NCBI GenBank assembly: GCA_004802705.1
Contig: SGPL01000004.1
Coordinates: 62,001-126,000 of the forward strand
Origin: Bondarzewia mesenterica
Taxonomy: Eukaryota > Basidiomycota > Agaricomycetes > Russulales > Bondarzewiaceae
Length of the DNA stretch: 64,000 nucleotides
Reading direction: 5' to 3'
Under the pieces are notes generated by a model, which had not been told where the DNA came from, searched no databases, and was given only the letters and a program-made list of their open reading frames with translations. Both the position numbers and the translations under genes were made by a program. Shown here piece after piece: positions 1-9,658 of the stretch. Every line of letters begins with the position of its first letter. The stretch's first letter is position 1.

Positions 1-1239
1 TCCTACATGTGAAATAATTCTCTCGCTTCTGCGTCTGATACGAGACCCTTGAACGATACCGTGTTCAGCAGATGAAAGCAAAGAACGGTTACGATAATGT
101 TCACCTTTTCGACAACATGGGGAAATGCATTACGAGGAATAGGCTCGGCCCTCTTCCGTTTCCTGACTCTGAATAGAAAGATCAATCTGAAGCTCTTACA
201 TATGATCTAAAGTAGGCCGCACCTTGGTGGCGACAATGATGGAACCGCGGCTGCTTCTGCCGCAGCATTCGCAAGACCTTGAAGAGCTTCAATGGGAGCA
301 TTCATGGTAGATCGAGGCAGTGTATCTTCAGATTCATCATCATCTGAAGAAGGAGCCGTGCTTGGAACAATGCCGTAAGTCGCATACTTATGAGGCTATA
401 GCATGCGTATGTTAGCGAAAGGAGAATCACTAACAGACATATCTTCGGTCACTTACCGGGGGCGCAAATCCAGGAAGAGGAGGGAAGGATCTCTGACTGC
501 TGGTACGTTGATCCGAAGACGGCATCGATTCGTAAGGATCAAGTCCGGTACGAGTTCCTGATATGTTCGTGACATATCCAGGCCCATCGCGCATGCTGGT
601 AGGGTACATGGGTGGTTGCATAACCCCTATGTTGGCCTGATTCTGGTTTTGAATGGCAGCAAGGATACGGTCAAGAGAGGACTGCATTCCTATCATTTGG
701 CTTTGCATGACCTTCACAACGTCTCCTTAAGGATGGGAAGATTGATAAGGGAAGTAGAACATACGACATATTGACCTTCGAGGCGAGATAACCGCCTGGT
801 ACCGCCATCAAAGTGAGTGACGACTAGGATATAAAGGATGCAACAAGAAGACTCACTCGATGCTAGCATTCGACATTGCCTGCACATTTTTTTTTCTCCG
901 GTTTCTCAAAGACGCACTGAGTTCCGCTAAGCTGACATCGGCGACATGGAGCCTGGTAGAGAACGTGAGCCGGGCCGGGACGGTATAGACGGGCCAGAGG
1001 GCGCAGAGCGGGACGGGACTGACCTCTCCTTCACATCTGTTCTTTCCCTTGCGACAAGCGGTGCAGGCCCGGGCACCTCTCTTTGGTATATGCATCGCCG
1101 GGGGCATAGAGCCCGTTGGAGTGTCCTGTCCTGACTGTGTCATTGGCCCGTTGCTCGTGTTCACGTTTAAGCCGGTCCTTCGCCGCTTGGAGGGTGCTTC
1201 TGAGCCGTTGGAAACCGAGGTCGTTGGCGACAAGGACAT
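1..1239 (-). CDS. Zn2Cys6 fungal transcription factor (N-terminal part, cut by window edge)
   Basis: A DNA-binding regulator of the fungal binuclear zinc cluster class, expected in the nucleus. The first exon starts at 1239 and holds CTACRKGKNRC, the first half of the cluster. After an intron that ends in CTCTACCAG the second half reads CRRCQLSGTQC, so all six Cys ligands are present in the C-x2-C-x6-C ... C-x2-C-x6-C pattern. Next come a short linker, RLSRLEGQ, and the start of a dimerisation coiled coil around 650-720 (KVMQSQMIGMQSSLDRIL). A Ser/Pro-rich stretch follows. The last visible exon, joined through an intron near 50-110, reads GLVSDAEARELFHM, which resembles the start of the fungal-specific middle homology domain. 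The C-terminal part lies left of the window. Target genes cannot be inferred. Confidence 0.85.
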
Positions 1240-3642
1240 GCCAGTGAAGGGCGATGAGACGAACTCTGGGGGATGTGTGTGAATGCTAATAGCCAGTGGG
1301 AACTTGAGCGCGATGTGGCGGGCTAAGCCGCCTCTTGATTATTTGTCAGTGCCGTATCGTCCATGAATCACTTGACCCCACAATTATAACACGCAGCTTT
1401 GACGCAACTCTAATCGTCGCTCTACGCCCAGTGCCTTGTGCTCTACACCAGTCTACACCCACTTCTCGCCATGTCCTTCTCTTCCTTTTCTCTTACGTCC
1501 CACCCGTCCGGCATTTGCAGTGTGACGCTCTCCACCATTTTTTTGATCAAAAAAATCACCGACTACCAGTGCTGGTTCTCAGAAACCCTTTCTAGGTCTG
1601 GGCTGTCGACTTGATCATGCCGCTGCTTTTCAGAACAGAGGGGGGATTCCGTGTGACTGCTGCTCTTCTCATCGGTATCCTTGCTGGTGCCATGAACCGG
1701 TGACTATCTTCGGAGCCTTTTCGTAAATATTCACAGCGCTGCGAACGAGCCGGGCATGTACTATTCCTCGTATTTATTACAGGCTGCTGGTCCTGATAGG
1801 ACGGGCCAACTCAACCGACATCGTTCTCATGCTGCCACAGCTACTGGCCATCTTCTCTCGCCACTAGCTGAGCAGACGGACGTCAAGTATCAAGTGCGTC
1901 AAGGCCTTTCATCGTTTATTTTCTGATTAGACCATAATGTTTTCGTCTGCGATCAACGCTCAACTCTCGGGATTTTTTTCGACCGATGACTCATCTCAAT
2001 TCCAAGCTCTGGCAGGCTCTGGCTGGCCACATGAAATGAAATCCACAACAGATGTCGGAATTCGGGCAATTCCAGCCGCAGTTACTGGTGCCTTGTACCC
2101 CATAAGGTGCGTGAGTTTGTAATCGACTTGATTCGCTCCTTAAAGCTTGAGCTTGAATGCTCAGCGCTCAGATCCTAGAACTCACAGGGCTCGAAACCTT
2201 CAGACAGTCGTCCGTGGTTTTGGAGCTGCTGGCACCATCATATGAGGTTGCTGGGCGAATGTCTTTTGCATCTTGGTATCGGGGTTTGGGGCATATGTCC
2301 TTCCTCAGCGTTACAGTACGGGATCATATATGCGACAATCAATTGTACCACAAGTTATGAATGGTAATGGCCGTATGCAAACGCGACTCTATACGGGCAT
2401 TCTTTGCTGCTCTCGCCTAAAGCATGACCGCACTAGTTGCTCATCACTTAACGTCCTATTCCGGTTTCAATGCAGCGGCGCTGCGGTGGCGTCCCATAAC
2501 GGCAAGGCTTTAAATAGCCTGAGCTTATGACTGTTAGAAGCTTGATTATTTCCAACGCAGTCAATCTCATTATTGGTGAGTAGGCGTGCGCCTCTATGAC
2601 GGTTCTCTTTACTTGCATCCGTCTTTAGGCGTGGTGACTTCATTTCATTTCAAACAGATAGCACCGACCAGTATCCTTGTCATGCACCTCAGCTTCGCGC
2701 AATGAACTATGTATATCATGTCAGGCGGCATGGGTATGTAATCACAGAACCGCACGAAGCCACGGAATTGAATTCATGGAGTTGTGGTACGTGGAATTTG
2801 ATTGCGGTGCACTGAACTGTAGCCTTGATTTTGCATGCCAATTTATTTCTGTCATAGGTTCACGCAGCGAGGTCGAACGGCCGACTTATATTTCTATACA
2901 CCTACAATCTAGGAAGTCCAAACTGGTTGCCATCTTTCCGATGGAAACGATTTTTGCAAGGCGAATTGCCCACGATTACGAGAAATTTTGCTTTGTGGCG
3001 AATTGCCGTCAGGTCTGTCAATGTTCCTACTTCAATTATTACAGAGGACAAGGCTCGGAGTTCATTTACGAGTCGGCAACCCGTCCTCTCATCTGTCATT
3101 TCTGTCTCTTTGCTCATTGGGGACAAAATTCATATCACGCCTGACTTGTTAGAAGACAAAAATGAAGTTAATAACCCAGAAGGTCGCATGTCACCATCTG
3201 GTAGTGTGATCATTTGTCTAGGGTCTTCTATCCTCCAAGATATTTTTACCTCGAAGTATGCTTCCCCCTTCAACCACATCTTTCAGAATCAATTTGGATT
3301 ATGTAGATAGGCGATCAAGCCTTTCCGGGTGGTGCATAAAATCACTCCAAAAAATCAATCTGAGCTGGACATTTTGTTCTGTTTCATCGAGCGTGCCCGC
3401 AGACATATGGACAGGTCGAATTATATTCAGACTTTTGTCACGGTGCAATCATTTCACGTCGGTTTGAGGCTACAGTATTTTCGAATCTTTCCGATATGAA
3501 CTACTCCACGTCCTTAGTTCATCACAACATTGGGAGCCAACACAGCTCAGGTAAGGTACTATCAGGAGGTGATCTGCAGTGGCGCGTTCCAGCAGGTTCC
3601 AGCGCGTTCCCGCCGCGTTCGGACACGTACTCTAGTCTCCCA
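1240..3642. other. 2.4-kb stretch without a convincing gene
   Basis: Several ORFs of 60-155 codons occur on the plus strand (for example 2677-3144). None shows family motifs, a conserved exon chain or coding-like composition. A short hydrophobic peptide starting at 1618 (MPLLFRTEGGFRVTAALLIG) is followed by a possible splice donor at about 1701, but I could not extend it into a gene. This may be intergenic DNA or a decayed gene. Confidence 0.4.
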
Positions 3643-3700
3643 GTGGCAGGTTGTAGACACTTCCTTCAACCTTCGTACCTCAGGATATCCGTGTCTGACA
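3643..3700 (-). repeat. Dispersed upstream repeat, copy 1
   Basis: Read on the minus strand, this holds ATCCTGAGGTACGAAGG followed by TTGAAG. The same block recurs at 18622-18679 over about 58 bp (GGCAGGTT, then CTTCAACCTTCGTACCTC, then GGATATCCGTG, then CTGAC on the plus strand). Its core is also found at 7284 and 48876. This copy ends about 110 bp before the start codon of the MYND gene. Confidence 0.7.
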
Positions 3701-3811
3701 CGTACTCGGGCCAGTACGCGTCGCGTCCTTCAAATTCAAATTCAATCCTTCCACGTTCCACTTACCACTACTTTTACTACCTGCTTGCTCTTACTTTGCA
3801 CATACGACATT

Positions 3812-4871
3812 ATGTCCACGTCAGGTGTCCAAGAGAAAGAGCCCAATTGGAAGGGGCAATCTCGCACATTGAAAGTGTGCCATTGGTGTACGAAGAAACA
3901 GGTGCCAGGGGAGAAACCTTTCCAAGCATGCTCACGGTGTAAAGAGGTCCGAATTTTCATTTGAACCATTCCTATATATTGGATGAAACCCATATTCTCA
4001 CAGGTCATCTACTGCGTAAGTCTTGTCTTGGACAACTAGTGGCGTTGAAATCTCCAAATCGCAAATTTCGCAGAGTAAGGAATGCCAGGTTGCTAGTTGG
4101 CCTTTCCACAAGGTAGCTTATGAGGAATTTCCATCGTCTGATTCACTCAAGGTTTTTTTCGTCATCCTAGATGCCTTGCAAAGTCTCGTCCGAGTCAAAG
4201 AAAGCAACAGCCGGCAACCCGGAGCTCGCTCGGAGCATGGGCGTCTTCAAGAAATGGTATAACCATCTCTCCCAGATTTTCTCGCCATTTTTTTGATATA
4301 CGCCTACAGGCATTCCTCTCATACCGATCTATTGCGCCATGCTGTGATCTGCGCCCTAGATCTAGGCAACACGCCCTCCAATGCGGACCACAAATTACTC
4401 CTTATTCAATTTGAACTCAAGCCCAACCACGAGTCTCTCTAGTCTCCGTGGCTGACCATACAGAAGACAGTCGTTCTGTATTAAAGGAGTCTCTCCCTTA
4501 TCAAGACAAGTACATGCCTGTGGGTGGGTTCGATCTAACCATGGATGAAGCTCGCGACATGCTTCACATGATGCCGAATGGCATACAATTGCTCGAGTCG
4601 GGCAAAGAAAACCACGAATTCATGAAGAAGAAGGGCTCGCTGGGGATCGCAACGCTTTTGTTGATGGCTAATAAAGTAGTGGACATTACGAGGATTGTGC
4701 TCCCTTCACAGCAGGTCGCACAGACCATGCAGCAGGCAGATAATTGGGGGCAGGACTGGGTAAGTGCACGACCATTTTACTCTTTTTATCTCAGGATGGC
4801 TGAGACAGTTTGTCCTTACCAAGGTCATGAGGCTTGCCATGCATCTACAAACAGCACCGCCTCAAAAATGA
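3812..4871 (+). CDS. MYND-type zinc finger protein, apparently frameshifted
   Basis: The ATG at 3812 opens MSTSGVQEKEPNWKG, then a MYND finger: CHWC, CSRC, then a 12-base micro-exon at 4004-4015 coding VIYC, then SKECQVASWPFHK. The Cys/His ligands are therefore spread over three exons. Downstream exons give an alpha-helical region with ALDLGN and FELKPN motifs, and then one (4448 on) with MDEARDMLHMMPNG and GLLDTR-like LPSQQV stretches, ending QTAPPQK at a TGA at 4871. Between FELKPNHES and VSVADHTED the frame slips by one base (about 4431-4447), and the first frame hits TAG at 4440-4442. This is either a real lesion or a sequencing error. MYND domains bind proline-rich partner peptides; the specific role here is unknown. 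Confidence 0.72.
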
Positions 4872-5141
4872 CCACGACAAACTGGCCTTCTCATCTGCCA
4901 CGACCCACACGTTTGTTGCATACATTATTTGATGTTCTACTGAGTCAAATTTGATATATGGTACTTGACAGTGTCTCCGGATGCTTTCTTAATTAGTATC
5001 CTCAGTCGAGATAGAAGAGCCGGGGATGGCGCGCCTGAAATATTGATACAACTATGATATAGAAACTATAAAACAATCGATATCCATATCGCACCGTCCG
5101 AACTCCATGTCCATGTCGCGCGACTGCCCATAACTTGGAAG

Positions 5142-6299
5142 CTAGCAAATGTCTTCGTAGTCATCCGCAACCCCAAGGTATTTGCGGATCTCCTCCGCGT
5201 CAACACCATTTTGCCTTGTGAAATGCGAAACTAGTATGATATAATTATCTATGCCAATGAAAGTCAATCTCACTCAAACCAAATTCCAGGACAAATGCGT
5301 TGCATAACACACCTGTCCAGCGCACAGCGGCCTCTTTCGCTAAGGTGACTGCTCTTTTCTTCTCTTCGACTTTGACCGGATCGCATGCGCCGTAGGCTTG
5401 GAGCTCTTTCTCCAGCTCCGCGATCTTCTGTTTCAGCCCTGCCAATGTGCTCAAGGAGGCCGATCGATCGGTCTACATAATACGAATGTAAAGAAAGATG
5501 ATATTCGAGAAAATGCTGCGAGGAAGGGGTGGGAGTACTCACGCTTTCAACTCTAGCCGCACGCTCCACGTCGATGCCCGCTTTTATCTCTATCAACTGC
5601 CTCTGATTGTTCTTTTGCGTCTCCCGTGCAGCATCCAGGCGATTTTGCATCTACGAAAATGTTCAACCGTTCTCTTACGCTTGATTAGCCGGATACGCGA
5701 AGAGGGACGTACGACAGCACCTCGCTGAGATGGGAAACTCCAGAAGACTAATTATGCAGACCAGAGTGACGAATATATGCGCATATATTTGTCAAATTGT
5801 CCAGTGAAGAGATAGAGTGGGATAAAAAGGGAAACGTACAATTTGATGAGCCTACTTTGTCGGTTTGCACGAGTCCATCGTCGACAAGGGATTGGAGGAC
5901 CTCTTTCACTGATTGTGAAACTGGTCGGACGAGGCGCAAGTGGATGATGCCGTGAGCAGAGCATCACGACGATATATTATCAGAACCTGGACTTACCTAT
6001 CCCTTTCAATTTGGGACCCAACTTCTCCAACTCCTTCAGCTGGTAATCAGTCAGTATATGCGCCGTCACTAACTTGTAGCGGACTGATACCTGAAAGAAA
6101 TCTTTCTGAAAAGTAAAATGCCAGGTTATAGCTTCCGCATTAAAAGGAGAACCGTGCGGAATTGGCTCACTGATTCATGGAAAATCTCTGTGAGCTTCAC
6201 CCTCTTTTCTTCAGCAGAGAGACCTCGGGGAGCCTAGAGAGGTAAGTTGGATAAGGCCAAAAGTTACTGAACCGAGTCAGACAGCAGCCAACCTACCAT
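5142..6299 (-). CDS. MND1: Meiotic nuclear division protein 1 (MND1)
   Basis: MND1 pairs with HOP2 to stimulate Dmc1/Rad51 strand invasion and homologous pairing in meiosis. The first coding exon appears to be just the ATG (6297-6299), followed at once by GTAGGT. Exon 2 reads APRGLSAEEKRVKLTEIF, the diagnostic MND1 N-terminus. Then come KLGPKLKG, and VKEVLQSLVDDGLVQTDKVG, the winged-helix region. A long coiled coil follows (ETQKNNQRQLIEIKAGID; LKQKIAELEKELQAYG), then the C-terminal FTRQNGVDAEEIRKYLG and a DYEDIC end. The length, roughly 200 residues from many small exons, suits the family. No lesion was seen. A MluI-type box lies about 100 bp upstream. Confidence 0.93.
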
Positions 6300-6397
6300 T
6301 GAACAAAAACAAAAACTTTCAAGTAGAAGAACTTTTGGGGAATATGTCTAGGTGGGTGGAAAGTTCAATAGGGTGCTCAGCTGACGGTAGATGACAG

Positions 6398-6403
6398 ACG
6401 CGT
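6398..6403. promoter_or_regulatory. MluI cell-cycle box (ACGCGT) upstream of MND1
   Basis: ACGCGT lies 99 bases before the MND1 start codon, in the context GACGCGTC. MBF-type factors (Swi4/Mbp1/Cdc10 family) bind this hexamer at G1/S and premeiotic S-phase genes in ascomycete yeasts. A single hexamer can occur by chance. Confidence 0.4.
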
Positions 6404-7283
6404 CAAACTAGTCTGATACTATGGACGCGATCCCCCCACGGGACCGGAACAAATCTGTCCCGTGACTTGCACTGTGAGGCAATGGGCAAAATGACCCACA
6501 GCAATCAAATAAAAAATCAATTTGCTTGCGCAGAAAAGGATGAGTCCGGGGGGAACAAAAAGTGGAATGGGTAGCTGCGAGCGAGCGACGAACGCGGAAT
6601 CGAGGAGGACGACGTCACAGGCAAGAGGAAAGTGGAACTTTGCTGCTCGGTTGGACAACTCTTTACAACTCACAACATTCATCGGACACGCAGCAGACGA
6701 GCCTTACTTAAAATGCAACGGCATCGATAGCGATAGTTAAGTAGAGCCTGGAGGAGAAAATCGTGTCTCAGCTATCAAACTGATCAGAGATGAGAGTGCC
6801 TGGGTACGACCCAAAAAACATCCTCATAGTATGAGGACAGTCAACACAATCGTCGGATATCTATATATGCACGAGCAGCACCGTGAATTCTTCTGATCAC
6901 TGACCATCTTCGAGGAAGTGCCCTAGCCGGAGTAGAAACGGTGTTTTAAAGCTCGAAGACCCAGCTTAAAGAAGCATTTCAAGCAGGTGGCGCGTGTCTA
7001 TGAAATGAGGATGCAGCTGTATCGATGAGCATATGTAATGGGTAATGAGATATCGACACCAGTGGGGGGACATCTGGGGACATACAGTGACTTCAGCGAC
7101 TGGGATAAAAGTTCTCTTTGTCCGCTAACTTGAAGCTTGATTCTTCTTCAATACGAACTTGTCAACTTCGCAATTTTGTTTCTGCCACGATCCCAAACCT
7201 GTCCAAACCCAGAATGACTGTCTTCTGTGCAGGTCGCTACGCTCGAGACTATGGAAAGCAGACGTCAGACATTGGACAAGAGA
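6404..7283. other. Gene-free stretch between MND1 and a divergent small gene
   Basis: No ORF here has a recognisable motif or a consistent exon chain. It probably holds the MND1 promoter and unassigned spacer. Confidence 0.45.
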
Positions 7284-7368
7284 ATCCTGAGGCACGAAGG
7301 TCTACGAAGGTTGAACGTTTGAATGTTGAAATTTGAAACGTTGACAACTGACTACTCTGCCTCCGGGG
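7284..7368 (+). repeat. Dispersed upstream repeat, copy 2 (with internal insertion)
   Basis: It starts ATCCTGAGGCACGAAGG, then has a partial duplication (TCTACGAAGGTTGAACG) and about 20 extra bases, and ends CTACTCTGCCTCCGGGGAG. The same left and right ends occur at 48876-48924 without the insertion. It lies about 300-390 bp upstream of the coiled-coil gene at 7673. Confidence 0.6.
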
Positions 7369-7531
7369 AGGTTTACGACCATAGCGGATGGTCCGCTGTC
7401 CGCGAGGTCATCCTTCCGGATTTTTTTTGGCCATGTGGAAAAACATGTCCGCTGGATTATCGGCCCCATCCGCCCATCCGGATTGGAGTCGCCATGTCCG
7501 AGGTCACACCTGCATCCGCTGTCGTAAACCT
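7369..7531. mobile_element. Small inverted-repeat (MITE-like) element
   Basis: The ends are perfect 11-bp inverted repeats: AGGTTTACGAC at 7369-7379 and GTCGTAAACCT at 7521-7531. They extend imperfectly through AGCGGATG. The 163-bp interior has more inverted pieces (ATCCGGAT-like, CGAGGTC) and no coding capacity. No clear target-site duplication was seen. It may be a foldback or non-autonomous DNA element. Confidence 0.45.
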
Positions 7532-7540
7532 AGTGAGACC

Positions 7541-7572
7541 TAGTGACACAGAAGACTAGTGACACAGAAGAC
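7541..7572. repeat. 16-bp direct tandem repeat
   Basis: TAGTGACACAGAAGAC occurs twice in a row, exactly, with a partial unit (TAGTGAGA) just before it. It abuts the right end of the small inverted-repeat element. Confidence 0.8.
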
Positions 7573-7672
7573 AATCGTTCTGTGCATGAGGCACTCCGTA
7601 TGATGAATCATGATAGCAGTAAGCGTTTTGAGCACCGCCCGTCGCCCCATTTTGGCCCTGTACTTAGCCCTC

Positions 7673-8437
7673 ATGTCTGAAAACGCTGTTCCTGCTCCAG
7701 ATCGCCCATGCAATTCATTCATGCCGCACACAAATCTCCCGTCCTCGACGGCTACCCGACCCCGACTCTCGAAGGATGCCGCTGATGACGATGACGTGCC
7801 CATCGACTCCGCCACCCTGAGACAAATGTTCCCTGGATTCGCAAAATACAGTCCTGACTCAGAAATTCGATTAGTAGGTGATATTAAGCAAAGAACGGGG
7901 GCCATCATCGACTGATTTATTACTGTAGAAATATAGAGACATCAGATTGCCTCCGGAGTGTGGATACCAAGGGAAGAACCTGGTGAGTTGGATACCGGGT
8001 CCGTGCGTTTGTCGTTGCCTTGCATACTCATTGTCGATACGGAATGTTAGCTGGCTAGAAAGCGTGCTCTGGCCAAAGACTGCGCACGCCGACAACTGAC
8101 GCTTGTTCAAGCCGCGCATGCCGCGGGAAAGTCTGCCATTCAGACCATTCGCTGTCGTCTTCGTGAGCACGAGCTAGCGATTGACGTGTTGAAAGTTCAG
8201 AAACAGCAGGAGGAGCTCCGACTGAGAGAGGCGGAGCGGTATATTGGCAGTGTCGGGAGTGCGATGGAGTCGCAAGAGATCGACGCGCCAATGTATAGCT
8301 TTGAGCGCGGAGCCAGCGATGATGGTTCCCTGCCGTGGCATTTGTCTCATGAGCCGGAGCCGGACGCTGGCCCCAGTAGGCGGTCAACTGCTGACGATGA
8401 CGAGGAATACTTCATCTCTGAAGGGGAGGGCGTGTGA
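7673..8437 (+). CDS. Small coiled-coil protein, unknown function
   Basis: Three exons join cleanly. The first starts MSENAVPAPDRP and reaches FPGFAKYSPDSEIRL. An intron (GTAGGT to CTGTAG) leads to KYRDIRLPPECGYQGKNL. A second intron (GTGAGT to TGTTAG) leads to LARKRALAKDCARRQL. The helical middle (HAAGKSAIQTIRCRLREH, then LKVQKQQEELRLREAERY) is likely a coiled coil. The C-terminus is acidic (TADDDEEYFISEGEGV). The product is about 190 residues. An upstream in-frame ATG at 7610 would add 21 hydrophobic residues; I prefer 7673. I do not recognise the family. Confidence 0.65.
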
Positions 8438-9658
8438 CTTTTTGGAGATGTGGTTGAGATGTGATAGATGGGTAGTCGCTGCGAGAGAATTGCGAGTCGC
8501 AATCCAAGTCCAGATCGCTCGAATCCTGATGTATGTCTTCATTGAGGAAGTGTAACAGTTCGTATAAGAATCCATTGCGCGCAGTGGTTCATGGTGTGGT
8601 CCAACTTTGACAAGCCCGCAGTTTCTCGATTACAAGATTCCGGTCGAGGCCCTCCCCGAGGTATGGAAAGAGTGATCTTGAGCTACGGTCACAGGTTACG
8701 AGATGCTCGAGTCTGATAATATCTCGCAAGGACATTGTGGTTGCGAGTTGGGCATTAGGTATAGCGCTGCTGTATCTTAGTTCAACACACATATGCTAGT
8801 GGTGGTACGCGTTAGACCAATGCGATGGCTTTGACGTATGGGGTGGCTCCCGTGGTCGGGCTCGAGGGTGGAGAGCGGTAGGGAAGACCGGGACACACAT
8901 TGACGGTCTAATGAAATCTTTCGCCGAGACGGAAGGCCTGGGTAAGATGAGTTACAATCAGTCGTATGCCGTGGAGTCTGTGCAACGTTCATACACACAT
9001 CTCGCAATCTTGGTACGGTGGCTGGTTCGGACGAGGGCTAGTGGGGGCGGTCCAATGGCCTGTGGAAAAACCAGTGATAAGTGAATGAAATCCGCGGAAG
9101 ACGATACCTAGCCGTTCCCGGAAGAGACAAAGAAAGGTCACGCCAGGCATGACTCACATCCACCTCAACCCAGCCTGTTGATTCCGAGACTCGAAGATAC
9201 CTAGTGCCGGTGAGACGTTGAATGTAATCCCTTGATTACGTTGCGACAGATCTATGTATGCCAACATAGAAGTCTAGATTATACAAAACACCTGCGATCG
9301 AGAAAGAAAAAGAAGGGAAAACAGACGAACAGACGTTGAAGGAGTACTGATGATAATCGCGGAAGAAAGAGGATGGCATGGAGTAACAAGTCCGAGATGA
9401 TCTGAATGAACGGCAGTGAAACAGATAGTAGCGAACGACATGAACACGGTGACAGAGCGCACGATTAGTCCTGGTGGGTGTCAAGAAAGGCGGCCGTAAT
9501 CATCGAATCTGAACGATGGAGAACCAAGGGAAAGGAGAGGCGAGCTAGTCATAAGAAAAAAAGAGCGAAGTCCATCTATCAACCCAACCAAGCCCAACCG
9601 AGTGAGAAATCATAAATAACAGTACCAGAGCCAAAGTGAGTAGCGCAACCTCGAATCG
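8438..9658. other. Gene-free stretch between convergent genes
   Basis: It lies between the ends of a plus-strand and a minus-strand gene and should hold both 3' UTRs. Short ORFs on both strands have no recognisable motifs. Confidence 0.5.

Noticed and set aside
1335..3310. Plus-strand ORFs of 60-155 codons
   Set aside because: No motifs, no matching splice chain and no coding-like composition; they look like chance ORFs.
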